Positions 21,966 to 34,833 of a stretch of DNA of 64,000 nt are shown here, piece after piece (the first letter of the stretch is position 1; each line of letters opens with the position of its first letter). A program made the translations under genes and the position numbers. The notes below the pieces were generated by a model. It ran no database searches. It saw nothing but the letters and a program-made list of their open reading frames with translations, and was not told the DNA's origin. Where the stretch lies: NCBI RefSeq assembly GCF_036320965.1, contig NC_092232.1, positions 59,065,374 to 59,129,373 on the forward strand, in the 5' to 3' direction. This DNA comes from Panulirus ornatus (Eukaryota; Arthropoda; Malacostraca; Decapoda; Palinuridae).

Positions 21966-24000
21966 GCAGGTGTGCCATGTTCTGTGGGTGGTGGGTGTGA
22001 GTGCAGGTGTCCCATGTTCTGTGGGTGGTGGGTGTGAGTGCAGGTGTCCCATGTTCTGTGGGTGGGTGTGAGTGCAGGTGTCCCATGTTCTGTGGGTGGG
22101 TGTGAGTGCAGGTGTGCCATGTTCTGTGGGTGGGTGTGAGTGCAGGTGTCCCATGTTCTGTGGGTGGTGGGTGTGAGTGCAGGTGTCCCATGTTCTGTGG
22201 GTGGGTGGGTGTGAGTGCAGGTGTCCCATGTTCTGTGGGTGGTGGGTGTGAATGCAGGTGTCCCATGTTCTGTGGGTGGTGGGTGTGAGTGCAGGTGTCC
22301 CATGTTCTGTGGGTGGTGGGTGTGAGTGCAGGTGTGCCATGTTCTGTGGGTGGGTGTGAGTGCAGGTGTCCCATGTTCTGTGGGTGGTGGGTGTGAGTGC
22401 AGGTGTGCCATGTTCTGTGGGTGGTGGGTGTGAGTGCAGGTGTCCCATGTTCTGTGGGTGGTGTGTGTGAGTGCAGGTGTGCCATGTTCTGTGGGTGGTG
22501 GGTGTGAGTGCAGGTGTGCCATGTTCTGTGGGTGGTGGGTGTGAGTGCAGGTGTCCCATGTTCTGTGGGTGGTGGGTGTGAGTGCAGGTGTGCCATGTTC
22601 TGTGGGTGGTGGGTGTGAGTGCAGGTGTCCCATGTTCTGTGGGTGGTGGGTGTGAGTGCAGGTGTGCCATGTTCTGTGGGTGGTGGGTGTGAGTGCAGGT
22701 GTCCCATGTTCTGTGGGTGGGTGTGAGTGCAGGTGTCCCATGTTCTGTGGGTGGTGGGTGTGAGTGCAGGTGTGCCATGTTCTGTGGGTGGTGGGTGTGA
22801 GTGCAGGTGTCCCATGTTCTGTGGGTGGTGGTGTGAGTGCAGGTTGTGCCATGTTCTGTGGGTGGTGGGTGTGAGTGCAGGTGTCCCATGTTCTGGTGGG
22901 TGGCACGGTGTCCATTGTTTGTGGGTGAGTGCAGGTGTGCCATGTTCTGTGGGTGGTGGGTGTGAGTGCAGGTGTGCCATGTTCTGTGGGTGGTGTGTGT
23001 GAGTGCAGGTGTCCCATGTTCTGTGGGTGGGTGGGTGTGAGTGCAGGTGTGCCATGTTCTGTGGGTGGGTGGGTGTGAGTGCAGGTGTCCCATGTTCTGT
23101 GGGTGGGTGGGTGTGAGTGCAGGTGTGCCATGTTCTGTGGGTGGTGTGTGTGAGTGCAGGTGTCCCATGTTCTGTGGGTGGGTGGGTGTGAGTGCAGGTG
23201 TCCCATGTTCTGTGGGTGGTGTGTGTGAGTGCAGGTGTCCCATGTTCTGTTGGTGGGTGTGTGTGAGTGCAGGTGTGCCATGTTCTGTGGGTGGGTGGGT
23301 GTGAGTGCAGGTGTGCCATGTTCTGTGGGTGGTGGGTGTGAGTGCAGGTGTGCCATGTTCTGTGGGTGGTGGGTGTGAGTGCAGGTGTCCCATGTTCTGT
23401 GGGTGGTGTGTGTGAGTGCAGGTGTCCCATGTTCTGTGGGTGGTGGGTGTGAGTGCAGGTGTGCCATGTTCTGTGGGTGGGTGGGTGTGAGTGCAGGTGT
23501 GCCATGTTCTGTGGGTGGGTGGGTGTGAGTGCAGGTGTCCCATGTTCTGTGGGTGGGTGGGTGTGAGTGCAGGTGTCCCATGTTCTGTGGGTGGGTGGGT
23601 GTGAGTGCAGGTGTCCCATGTTCTGTGGGTGGTGGGTGTGAGTGCAGGTGTCCCATGTTCTGTGGGTGGTGTGTGTGAGTGCAGGTGTGCCATGTTCTGT
23701 GGGTGGGTGGGTGTGAGTGCAGGTGTCCCATGTTCTGTGGGTGGGTGGGTGTGAGTGCAGGTGTCCCATGTTCTGTGGGTGGTGTGTGTGAGTGCAGGTG
23801 TGCCATGTTCTGTGGGTGGGTGGGTGTGAGTGCAGGTGTGCCATGTTCTGTGGGTGGGTGGGTGTGAGTGCAGATGTCCCATGTTCTGTGGGTGGTGGGT
23901 GTGAGTGCAGGTGTCCCATGTTCTGTGGGTGGTGGGTGTGAGTGCAGGTGTGCCATGTTCTGTGGGTGGGTGGGTGTGAGTGCAGGTGTCCCATGTTCTA
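21966..24000 (+). repeat. ~37-bp tandem array, ~55 copies
   Basis: The unit contains TGTGAGTGCAGGTGTCCCAT and GTTCTGTGGGTGG, with GTGCCAT or GTCCCAT alternatives and 33-, 37- or 41-bp lengths set by the number of GGTG steps. The right arm has ~1.4 kb at 52681-54105. Long minus-strand frames (up to 720 codons, His/Pro/Thr-rich) result from the unit and are rejected as genes. Confidence 0.95.
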
Positions 24001-25140
24001 TATCTTACGCCGCTAACTTGGTGTCCACAATATTTCTTGCCACAACCAATGTGTCTAATAGCCATCATCTTCCTGGCCCATCTTTCTGGGTCATGTTTAC
24101 ACCATCATTAATGTTCATCATCATCATCACTACACATACATGATGATATATTGACATTTGAAGTGTGAACAAGGTCAGGTACTCACGTTAGCATGAGACA
24201 ACTTCTCTCACATTATTATATGAGTCGCCAACTTACCAATACAGCGGCCGCCATTAATGTCACCTAAAATAACGCCATCATTACTAATATTGTTGACTAT
24301 ATTTTGACCACCATCCAGGATGGTAGTGAACACTGGGTGGCTGATTGGAAATAAGATGAGTCATCACCTGCCACAACACTAACAATACTCCAGGTACAAC
24401 AACACACCTGGTGACGTCAACCTCCTCCATGACGTCATCACTCCAGCCGGTACATTGCCTCAAGTAGTGACGTCATAGTCTGCAAAATGTTTTGGACAAA
24501 TATCGCGGTATCTGGCAACTACCTCCTCCTCTCACGTCCCCAGGTCTTCTTTGTCTTTGCAGAGTTTCTCTTCATAAAAAGCAAATCATAAGTCCGTATT
24601 TTAAGTTTTATTCGTTTTATAGACATGAATACATTTGGCTGGGCGGCATTAGTTGTTAAATAACTTACTTCCTTTGGTGAATTAAGGTGGATGTGCTAGC
24701 TGACGCTGCCGCCTGTGATGCCACATTGCTGACACTTTTGTAACACCACATTACACACTCCCGCTTATTCTAGATGCTTCCAAAAGCACTAACAAAATGT
24801 TATGTTATTCTGGAGGGAATAAAATTATAGATAACTTACAAATTTGCTGTGACCAAGCTTGAGGTGAGTGGGTATTTGGAGTGAGAGAGTGGGCTGGAGG
24901 GGCTGGGGAAAAATGCCACATGTGCCACGATTAATATCAGTTGCTCACCTGTAATTGCTAAATAAAACAAAACATTGGTTCATACTATCCTAGATTACTA
25001 AGCAACGTCACTACTATTCATAAAATGTTAAATGTTATGCAACGTCATGATGTGCGTAAATAGCTAACATTTCCAATATGGCGGCAACACCTACTTGCTG
25101 GCCACACATTACCCATCACTCCCTCCCACACTCCTCCCCA
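24001..25140. other. Non-coding, with three CRE octamers
   Basis: No frame above ~60 codons and no recognised RNA. TGACGTCA occurs at ~24413, ~24431 and ~24467. Well conserved in the right arm (51546-52680). Confidence 0.55.
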
Positions 25141-25235
25141 TTTCCCTCGTTAGCGAGGTAGCGTTAAGAACAGAGGACTGAACCTTTGAGAGAAATACTC
25201 ACTTGGCCCCCTTCTCTGTTCCACACACGCAAACA
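25141..25235 (-). mobile_element. SINE tail fragment
   Basis: Minus strand reads GGAACAGAGAAGGGGGCCAA, then TCAAAGGTTCAGTCCTCTGT, TCTTAACGCTACCTCGCTAA and CGAGGGAAATGGGG. It sits immediately before the 30-bp array, as in the right arm (51449-51545). Confidence 0.75.
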
Positions 25236-25265
25236 TACACACCCACACATCCCAAGCCAACATTT

Positions 25266-26112
25266 CAAGAACTAGGTTCAATGCTTGTAGTACTACAAGA
25301 ACAAGGTTCAATGCTTGTAGTACTACAAGAACAAGGTTCAATGCTTGTAGTACTACAAGAACAAGGTTCAATGCCTGTAGTACTACAAGAACAAGGTTCA
25401 ATGCTTGTAGTACTACAAGAACAAGGTTCAATGCTTGTAGTACTACAAGAACAAGGTTCAATGCTTGTAGTACTACAAGAACAAGGTTCAATGCCTGTAG
25501 TACTACAAGAACAAGGTTCAATGCTTGTAGTACTACAAGAACAAGGTTCAATGCTTGTAGTACTACAAGAACAAGGTTCAATGCTTGTAGTACTACAAGA
25601 ACAAGGTTCAATGCTTGTAGTACTACAAGAACAAGGGTCAATGCTTGTAGTACTACAAGAACAAGGTTCAATGCCTGTAGTACTACAAGAACAAGGTTCA
25701 ATGCTTGTAGTACTACAAGAACAAGGTTCAATGCCTGTAGTACTACAAGAACAAGGTTCAATGCCTGTAGTACTACAAGAACAAGGTTCAATGCTTGTAG
25801 TACTACAAGAACAAGGTTCAATGCTTGTAGTACTACAAGAACAAGGTTCAATGCTTGTAGTACTACAAGAACAAGGTTCAATGCTTGTAGTACTACAAGA
25901 ACAAGTTTCAATGCCTGTAGTACTACAAGAACAAGGTTCAATGCTTGTAGTACTACAAGAACAAGGTTCAATGCCTGTAGTACTACAAGAACAAGGTTCA
26001 ATACTTGTAGTACTACAAGGACAAGGTTCAATGCTTGTAGTACTACAAGAACAAGGTTCAATGCCTGTAGTACTACAAGAACAAGTTTCAATGCTTGTAG
26101 TACTACAAGAAC
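25266..26112 (+). repeat. 30-bp tandem array with 16-bp palindrome, ~28 copies
   Basis: The unit is GTTCAATG, then the perfect palindrome CTTGTAGTACTACAAG, then AACAAG. Units are near-identical apart from GCTTG/GCCTG. The right arm has ~83 units (48901-51408). It resembles an array of dyad-symmetric sites. Open frames on both strands follow from the 30-bp period. Confidence 0.95.
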
Positions 26113-26332
26113 AGTAGATTCATAACCTACGTTTATATTTATGAATGTCTTACCAATTCTATCACAGCAATACCCCTTACCTTTCTTTGTCCTGTGGAAA
26201 TGTGTGTAAAATGTGATGTGTGGGAGTAGTTTTCCTCCTCTTACATATCACACATAGATAACATCTTTTTCTGCTCATAATCATATATTTGATTAATCTC
26301 ATGTGAGTTCTAAGTACCGAATCACAGACACC

Positions 26333-26586
26333 ATTATCTCTCACCGTCATGTTCACTACAGAGAGAGACACCATTATCTCTCACCATCATGTTCACTACA
26401 GAGAGAGACACCATTATCTCTCACCATCATGTTCACTATAGAGGGAGGCACCATTATCTCTCACCATCATGTTCACTACAGAGAGAGACACCATTATCTC
26501 TCACCGTCATGTTCACTACAGAGACACCATTATCTCTCACCATCATGTTCACTACAGAGGGAGACACCATTATCTCTCACCATCAT
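26333..26586 (+). repeat. 40-bp tandem array, ~6 copies
   Basis: The unit contains ACCATTATCTCTCACCATCA and TGTTCACTACAGAGAGAGAC; one unit is shortened by 10 bp. The right arm has 7-8 copies at 48387-48690. Confidence 0.9.
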
Positions 26587-26664
26587 TAAGTTCTGGCCTG
26601 CAAGTAACAGAGAACTGCTACTCAGGACCACCTGGCCATTGTTTGATTGTGCCAACATTTTCTT

Positions 26665-27140
26665 CTGTCTATCTTCACTATACCCTGTCTGTCCCATCAA
26701 TCAATTCATTATAATGTGTGTCCCGTCTACACATCTTCACTATACCATCTGTCCCATATATGGATCTTCACTATACCCAGCCTGTCCCATCTATGGATCT
26801 TTACTATACCCTGTCTGTCCCATCAATCAATTCATTATAATGTGTGTCCCATCTACATATCTTCACTATACCCTGTCTGTCCCATCTACACATCTTCACT
26901 ATACCCTGTTTGTCCCATCTACGAATCTTCACTGTACCCCGTTAGTCCCATCTATGCATCTTCACTACACCCTGTCTCTCCCATCTATGGATATTCACTA
27001 TACCCTGTCTGTCCCATCTATCAATCTTCACTATACCCAGTCTGTCCCATCTATGGATATTCACTATACCCTCTCTGTCCCATCTATCGACCTTCACTAT
27101 ATCCAGTCTGTCCCATCCACCTGTACCCCTGGTCACCATG
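26665..27140 (+). repeat. 34-bp tandem array, ~14 copies
   Basis: The unit contains TCTTCACTATACCCTGTCTG and TCCCATCTATGGAT, with inserted AATTCATTATAATGTGTG variants. The right arm has an expanded version at 47560-48307. It lies ~240 bp upstream of the RRM gene. Confidence 0.88.
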
Positions 27141-27377
27141 TAATAACCATTAACCCAGCTACAATATTTTAGATGGTCTCTGCATTCAAAATCGCCGAAG
27201 TCGACATGCTTTTGTTTGTATAAAGTCGACTATGCTTTTGTTTCTATGTGGGATATTAGAGCATGGGGGTACCTTACTATATTTTCCATATCAATATAGA
27301 CTCACTATATTTGTGGACGTACAAGGATAACCGAGGTTACTTCGTAAAGTGCACAACGTAATCATAGTATCTTCAAC

Positions 27378-28229
27378 ATGGAAGTTTTTGCAAAAAGCTC
27401 AGTTGTGGAGGTGGTCGAGCAGCAGCAGGTGCTCTGGGTCGCCCTCCTTGACCAGGCCTACCTGCCTTTCCACGATGAGGAGGATTTGCTGGACCGTCCA
27501 CCACACGAGACCCGACTCCCACATATAGATGAGTTGGGCTGCGATGATGACGACATACATGTCATCGTGCCCACCAACGAGCAGTTGCAAGGGGTTCTCA
27601 AAACCGTCCTGCAGAGGTATACCATCAGGGTCGTCAACGTTCCATACAAAATCTCAAGGACGAACGTCTGGGAATTCTTCAAGCAGTTCGGCGACATCGT
27701 TCTCTTCGACATGCAGTCCTACACGACCTACGAGAACCACCGCGGGATTGCCGTCATCCAGTACTCCTGCTATGCCTCCTACAAGAAGGCACTTCTTGCC
27801 GACGTGACACCACTCTCCGTCAACGGTCGCTGTGCAAAAGTGAAACCTCACCGTCCCACTGATACTGACCAAGTGACCTCGCCCACTCAAGTGGCACTGC
27901 AGCCCACACTCCCTACCAAACCCACCATCCATGAGGAAATGCAGCCCACCCCACTTGTCAGGCCCACCTTCAGGGAGACATGGCAGGTCTCAAGACCTGT
28001 CAGGCCCACCATTCAAGACCGACTTGGTCCACCAACACACGTCAGGCCCACCATTCAAGACCGACTTGGTCCCCCAACACATGTCAGGCCCAGCGTTCTA
28101 GACCGACTGGGACCAATAACACATGACATGTCCTACGTTACAGACCGACTGCCCTCCGCACCACGTACGGGCGTTAAAAGGCGTGTCGAGATGACACACG
28201 CTCCCCGCGCCAAAAGATTCAGTTGGTGA
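27378..28229 (+). CDS. Intronless RRM-domain protein with C-terminal repeats, left-arm copy
   Basis: Predicted RNA- or protein-binding RRM protein of 283 residues. Order: an acidic N-terminal region (HDEEDLLD, DDDD at 56-59), one RRM at ~81-158 with RNP2-like IRVVNVP (83-89) and RNP1-like RGIAVIQY (122-129), then a Pro/Thr-rich tail with three 14-residue repeats (RPTIQDRLGPPTHV, 209-250) and a basic end (GVKRRV, RAKRFSW). The aromatic residues that usually stack on RNA in RNP1 and RNP2 are replaced by I, V and R, so RNA binding may be non-classical. The start has AAC before ATG and G at +4. No introns. Family not recognised beyond RRM. Confidence 0.85.
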   Translation: MEVFAKSSVVEVVEQQQVLWVALLDQAYLPFHDEEDLLDRPPHETRLPHIDELGCDDDDIHVIVPTNEQLQGVLKTVLQRYTIRVVNVPYKISRTNVWEFFKQFGDIVLFDMQSYTTYENHRGIAVIQYSCYASYKKALLADVTPLSVNGRCAKVKPHRPTDTDQVTSPTQVALQPTLPTKPTIHEEMQPTPLVRPTFRETWQVSRPVRPTIQDRLGPPTHVRPTIQDRLGPPTHVRPSVLDRLGPITHDMSYVTDRLPSAPRTGVKRRVEMTHAPRAKRFSW

Positions 28230-29200
28230 GGAACCTGAGTTCTTTCTTCCTGCTGGTGCTGCAGGAGATCACGGCCCTAGAGTGGACACCGGAGGTGTGT
28301 TTGTGTTTGTGTTTGGGTTATCACTGAGGAAAAAACACCAAGACAACTTTAGTTTCGCCCCGCCAAGGATTACGTTAATCTAGCGGAAGTCTGGCTTTCT
28401 CCCAGTAGTGGATGACACATAATATCTACGTAGGGACGTTGAAAAACAAAGAAAAAAAATGGGAACATTATCCCGCCAAAAAAAATACATAAATTTACGG
28501 GGATAATTTCCTTCGTCTTCAAAGAAAAAATGAAACTCTTCCGACGCTACCGTGCCTTCCATAAAGCAACCCTCAAAGAAATCACTTTCTACACAATGCG
28601 CAAGGATTCGGTTAGCCAATCTTCATATGACTGGGGCTGTTCATCCCTCTCATTGATTCATTTTTCAAGATTAAGGAAAGTTATAATAAAAATATTGTAT
28701 TGAGTTTCTCCGTTGGCGTCAGGGTAAACACCCATCCCCCCCGAAGCTTGGTTACCTTTCCGTGGTGGGGGGGACTTCATGGATTGGGCAGTAGCAACCA
28801 TCGTTGGTTGCTTCTGTTCAATCCATGAACGAAAAACCAAGCATTTTGAGCGTAATTGTCGTATAAATTCACTTGGTGTCAAAACTGACGCGAAAGCGGT
28901 TGTCTCAATTTTGTCAGAAATGTTTGTGCGTTTCGGCCTGATGGCGGGAGTCGGTTTGGCGCTGTGGTCATGAGGGAATACGAGGAAAATTGGCAACCGT
29001 CCCAGAAGTAGCTACAGTGAGGCCCAGCAGCTGTCCCTAATACTGTGGAAGGCACTCATGTAAGGTGTGCAGTGAGGCGCAGCAGTAACAAGGGAAACGG
29101 ACAACCAAAACAGCAATCTTGATCATCAGGAGGCTATCCAATGCTCAGAGTAGATAAGGACGATTATTGTATGGCTTCGCTCAGAGGATGAAAATCTTAG
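28230..29200 (-). CDS. RRM 3' flank with a hypothetical small ORF (28658-28996, minus)
   Basis: The minus-strand frame at 28996-28658 encodes 112 residues beginning MPIFLVFPHDHSAKPTPAIR and is retained in the right arm (45674-46012) with two changes (A to T, K to R). The opposite strand is also open for 64 codons (28779-28973) in both arms, so strand and coding status are unclear. A minus-strand ORF at 28619-28380 is interrupted in the right arm. Homology between arms ends at 29200. Confidence 0.2.
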
Positions 29201-31740
29201 TATACAAGCTAGGCTTTTAAAGTGTCTCAAGTGTATGGAGAATAAACAAAAATCTATGAAATTATTTCTTATAATATAGTAACCTGTAATGAGGTTAGTG
29301 ATTTTGTATATTTTATGCAACCTACGTTAACAAAGTTGATCAGGGAATTGTCCAGATATATATATATGTATATATCATCTTGGTGTATGGGAAGGCCATA
29401 TGGGAGATGGAGAGAGAGGCAGGAGCAGGAGAGAAATGATCAAACCTTCCCGCTTGTTCATAGTTGCTGCCTGAAATTTGCCTTCTGATAGTTCTAAGTT
29501 TTTGTTTGTATTTGTTATACTAATTATTAACATAAGAAAATTGTAATATAATGATTAAAGAAAATTATAGTAATTATAATTTAGAATTGTTATAGGTCAA
29601 GATTTGTACGTGAAGCGGAAGACCAAAATATGGTACGGGTCAGCCATTCGTGAGTGTAAGCGACAGCTATTGATAGTTACTGGCTTTAATTTATGATCAT
29701 TTATGATATCTATTTTTTACTTTTGTGTTAGCTGTTTTAAGTATTTGTTTTGCTTGCACACTAAAACTTCTCTTATATGTTATTGTTTCTTGGGAAATTC
29801 TAGTTAATCGAGACGTTCATAAAGAATTATTTTTGGTCAGTTCGTTTTGTTTGAACAGACATGCATGGTGGTAAGGGACAGAATAAAAGTTACGGTTTGT
29901 TTATATTTGTTATTATTGATTAGTACTTTTCTTTTCATTTCTAACATTAGCTGTTTAAAGTGTTTGTGTTGTATTTAGACAAAGTTCTTTTTCAAATCTT
30001 ATTGATTACCACATGAAAGCTAGGCTCTATAAGTGTCAAGTAAACAATATGTGATATTTTGAGTTAAGTCGAGGTGCTATTTACCACTGGCGTTTAGATA
30101 TTTGGGACACTTGGGGATAGATTTGCCAAGATTATCACGGCCAAATTGACTGGATGGCAACCTAGGAGCTGGGCAGAATTGGATATCATAAAAACCCTAA
30201 ACAGTCGGTGGCTCCTGGGGCCTACCCTCCATCCTCTTGTAACTACGCTGCTGATTACCATTTTGTTCTTTATATTTTTCAGAGGAACAAGACACTTCTG
30301 CATCTCTGTAAAGTTAAGGACTCATTGAAATTAATTCTTCAGATATTATCTGCAGTATAAGGTAAAGTTGACAAGTTACTTTGCTCTTTTTCATAATGGG
30401 TCTCCCCTGATGTTTTCAATTAATGTTTAGCCTACCTAAATTTTCCATTCGCACTAATATATTTGGATGGTGTACGCAGACTGTAATTTGAAAGGAATGG
30501 CCTCGCTTAGCCCCAAGATGACCCTGTTTAAGAGAATACTTTTATTGTGAAGTAAAAATGTCGTACAAGATGTAAATCATTTCCAAAGCTTTTCTCTTTT
30601 CCTCATGTTGCCACATTAAAGTATTTAGTTGAGCTAGTTTGTTTTTCCTTGAAACTGCATGAAATATTCATATGTGTGTAACTATGATTATTCCATTGAT
30701 AATTTTATTTCATGGATTTTCCATGCTTTATGCTGATATCTATCTTCTTGTGTTTAATTATTTCATTCTGGTACCAGTTTTCACAACACATTATGTACTT
30801 TTGATTCTAATATTTGGACTCCAGTTTATTCTTGCATTATGGCTTCACCAGTCTAGCGACAACAAAATTGGCTGTAATATTACTAATCCATGTAAACTGT
30901 TTCATTGTTTATCTTTGCTATGTACTGTACACCTCCAGTTGCCTTTTTTTTTTGTACCTTGCATCAAACCAATAATTTTCATATGTATTCCTCTCAGTGT
31001 TATTGTTTACCAGTAAATTAGTTTATGTACATGTTTGGAGTCAGTTTTGTGTTTAAGGTTATTATATTTCTAGTCCTGGACATTTTAGTGTTGTGTGTTC
31101 CATATGTTATCTTCAGCTTCTATTTTAGAGGCTATTTTTGTTTCTTATTTGATATATTATATATGGAGAGTCTTCCTACGATCATAATATTATGTTTGTA
31201 TTAAATAATGTTCACAGCTCCCTTACCGACTGCCACTGTGGTGTTGTGTGTTTTAGTTATCAGTTTTGTTTCTTGAATTAGACCATCGTTGGGATATTGA
31301 TTTAATGCCATATTTCTACTCCTTGTATATTTCGACATGAAGGATATTATATGGGAAATCTATACTGCCATAACCTTAACAACAATATTGTTTTCCTTTA
31401 GTAAGCTTAACAATATTATTTTTCATTTAATGAACTTAGCAATATCTTTTTACCATTGTTGTGATTGACAATATTTTTTTCCCTTTACCGCTGCTCTTAC
31501 TACGTCTCTTCAGAAAACTAGTATAAAAATGGTATTTTCACTTTCAAAGTAATGTAATGACATAACGACTAAAAGATCTGATAACATACCAACCTCTTTA
31601 AAGCTAACAGGTGATCAATTTGAGATCTGTCATTCACTGGTGTAAAGTTAATTTTTGTACAGTGTGTTATTTAAGGTTATACTCAGGCATCTGAAGAATT
31701 CACACATATGTGTTAACTACAGGGAGGTAATGGCTAGGTC
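29201..31740. other. Single-copy spacer, AT-rich, no gene recognised
   Basis: Starts the region unique to the centre. About 29600-29790 and 29855-30010 look like diverged copies of each other (TTAGCTGTTTTAAGTATTTG versus TTAGCTGTTTAAAGTGTTTG). The longest frame (30672-31016, hydrophobic, 114 codons) is AT-rich with a composition expected by chance. Confidence 0.5.
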
Positions 31741-31749
31741 ATCTAACTA

Positions 31750-33420
31750 CTAATTCCAGCTTATGACATGTGTTCATAGTGCCAATTATATCAAAAAGCA
31801 CTACTACAATTTGTGCTTTAACTACAGTCAGTGGTATCACCTCCACTGTACATCACTGTCATCCACTGGAGACTACTCAGAACACTGGACGTACAGCAAC
31901 CATTCAGAAAATAACTTACAACACTCCGTCACAAACACCTTCACCTCGAGCACAAATTTCCAATAAACAGCATTACAGAATACGCATTTTCAGTCTTCAC
32001 AAATAGATCATTCTACGCCACAGAACTGTAATGACAAACTAAAGATTTTGCAATTCAGTGCTAGTAATGATAAGAACAAATACACAAAAATTCTCAGCTA
32101 ATTAAGAGAATGCAGTATCCTTGTAGTACTCATCTAGGAAGCTAGTCTCACATCCAGATCTCACAGCTGTAAGAAATAACAGACAAGGAGTAGGTACTCA
32201 TAACACTTATTCACCAAACCATAATTTTCTCCACAACTGACACCATACACCAGCTCACAGACAACAACAATATCCTATAAACACAGTCCTAGGTGCAAGA
32301 TAATCAACATCTGCATACCTCCTCACTCTACATACCCCATAAGATACACTACCCAACAGCAGAACCTCGGTAAGATGCTACCATTATTAAAGATTTGAAT
32401 GTCCACTTTGTTCAGCATTCACACTTATGATCTCTGAGGTGAATCTCTTCAACTGTAACTTCTCAGTATACTTACTCTATGCAACCAACCAACCAACCAG
32501 ACTCCCAGTCCACCACCTCCTGCAGCTAACTTTGTGAAACAACATTCTGCTCACACCAGCATTACATGGAAGGATGCTACGGCAACCATCCTCTGACCAC
32601 TTACCCATCCTGAGCACACTCCATCCAGCTCACCCAGTCAATACAAAAGACAGCTACCTGGGTCAGAGGAGTGCAACGTGACGACCACCTGAGTGCTGGA
32701 TCACTAAACAGGCGTCACTAACCCTCCAGATACCCAGGCGGTTAGTACTGGTAATATACCTCCCTGGTTGTTAGCTTCCTACAAACTACTACCTACTCCC
32801 ATAAATTACACACATCGTAAAGTAAAGAAACCACCGTACACATAACCACTCACCATTGATAGAAATCAGAGATCAAATCAATATTCTTAAATAAATCTAT
32901 CATTAACCTAATCATATAGAGGCAAACAGATAACTGGCACTCCTTCATCAACACAGTGAACCGAAAGATCCACATCACCACTCGTCTCACCAGTCCTCAC
33001 TCATGAAGCACACCTGACTCATCACAGTAAAATCCATTGTCCAAAAGAACTTACAAACATACTCATGAGATACTTCTCAAAAATTACCCACAAACCAATC
33101 TCGCCTTTAAAAAGGAAAGTTGTGAAAAATCTACCCAAAATCCATTCAGAGACAATCGCCCACGTACCCTTCACTCTCACTAATACAAACAGTGCCTTTA
33201 AAATATTAGGGAACTTTCCTCCTACAGACCTTAATAATGTAACAGACTTTCACATGAAACACTATGGTCCATTTGCTAATGGGTTTGGAAGCCTCTCACC
33301 AACATGCTCTTGAATTGGCCCAAATGCAGCAGTCACAAAACCAGTCTTCCACCACCTAAAACAGTGTACCTGGACAGAAGTCCCACAGACTTTACATATG
33401 TAATAGAAATAGATAATTAA
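31750..33420 (+). pseudogene. Fossil LINE with gag-like, endonuclease and RT-start remnants
   Basis: Across many frame breaks: CSANYIKKHYYNLCFNYSQW then YHLHCTSLSS (a Cys/His-rich ORF1-like patch), IKDLNVHF and later SSDHLPILSTLHP (the SDHLPI motif near the end of APE-type endonucleases), and TDLNNVTDFHMKHYGPFANG, resembling the GPDGIxxxHLKHLGP start of Jockey/CR1-type RTs. Heavily mutated and much older than the LINE at 12151. Confidence 0.55.
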
Positions 33421-34833
33421 GGTTTTTCGTAGTCATTGATTATGTTAAAATTTTAAATCTTCTGAGTCTATTTAGCTAAATTTTGTGAGTCTATTTAGCG
33501 TATGTGAGCACATTAAAAAAAATGGGTAGTAAGGATAACAATCTGACCTCAACAGGAAATATGTAAACATTGTGTTAGGGATGAATGTTTCACAATCAAA
33601 GGTTCAGCTAAGGATTTAAAAACTTCCATTAGTTTCTTATATATTAGATGTCCTCGCTGCTCTGATATCTAGAAACTGTACCTTTGATAGAGGTTATATT
33701 TTAACATCCTTTCAGTTCTATGTAGCCCTTAGACTTGCACCTTCAAAATGCATTTTTGTTGCTTAATATTCTGTTTGGTGACTTTTCAAGGCATATTTGA
33801 AGGCAAGTCTGCCTCCACATTGATGGATCTATTAGGTCTTGCAGAACAACAGATGCTGCTGTCCTCAAGGCAAATGACCTGTATGTAGAGAAGGTCAAGA
33901 ATCATTGTTTAAGCTTGTATTTAAGAGAATTGATATGATATACAGTTTGTTGTGCAACTATGTAGCTATTTTCCTGACAGTGGAGAGTATAATCGGTTTA
34001 TTTTTCAGAAATCAGTTTGATGAATCCTGCCCTGAGCCCTTGCTTGCTTAATTCAAAATGAAGCGCATTAAGATGTTGCAGCAAATAATGGAGAAGGCTT
34101 ACACGCACTTAAGCATACAGATGCTTGACTAGGAAGCATCATAATTTCTAGAAACTGCCAATCCCTCCTCAGAAAAGTCAGCAGACCCTGCAGTCTCAGC
34201 CATCTTGTTCAGACCAACAACCCAACTATTCCAAGGTCAGACATAAATGAAACTTTTCTCTGTAATGTGAAAATTCCTGCAGCAATGTAGAACTTTTAGA
34301 GCTATGTTGTATATGTTCGTGGTAAAGGCTACTTTAAAATGTCATACATGTTGTAGGGGTTTCATATGATGAATCTTTTTTCATATTCAAAGGAGTAAGC
34401 GGCTCTTAAAATAGTGAAGGAGCCCTTTTTTTTCGGTTTCTTTGAGAAAAAAGACTTGTCTGCTACTGCTGGCATCATGCCACGCCTGTTTTATGCTGAA
34501 CTATCATAACATTGTCATATTGACAGAGCAATATGGAGGCTTTAAATACTATGATTTACTTGCACACATACGGGAATCACTAGCAGGGCGCAGCTGGCTA
34601 TCTAGTGGTGTGCTCACCACCCAACAGTACCAAATAATTTCCTGTCAAGTGGAAAAATGAAACTCTGATCTAACATTTCTCACAGAAACTGAAAACAAGG
34701 TGTAGGGAAATGGAATGACAGTGGTCAAAGATAAGAGAAAATGAATTATACTGTAGCATGACAGGCATGAAAGAGCTGGTCTTCAGAAGAGTTAAAACAG
34801 AGATTTTATCAGGAATACAATATAAATCTTAAA
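33421..34833. other. Spacer, no gene recognised
   Basis: AT-rich and single copy in this window. A 72-codon plus frame at 34442-34660 begins with a hydrophobic stretch (CLLLLASCHACFMLN) but has no counterpart or domain to support it. Confidence 0.5.

Noticed and set aside
21906..24068. His/Pro/Thr-rich frames up to 720 codons, and a right-arm counterpart of 513 codons
   Set aside because: Products of the ~37-bp array. Three overlapping frames are open at once and lengths vary with array size.
25266..26112. CRISPR-like palindromic repeats at constant spacing
   Set aside because: The whole 30-bp unit is repeated, so there are no unique spacers, no cas genes and the context is eukaryotic.
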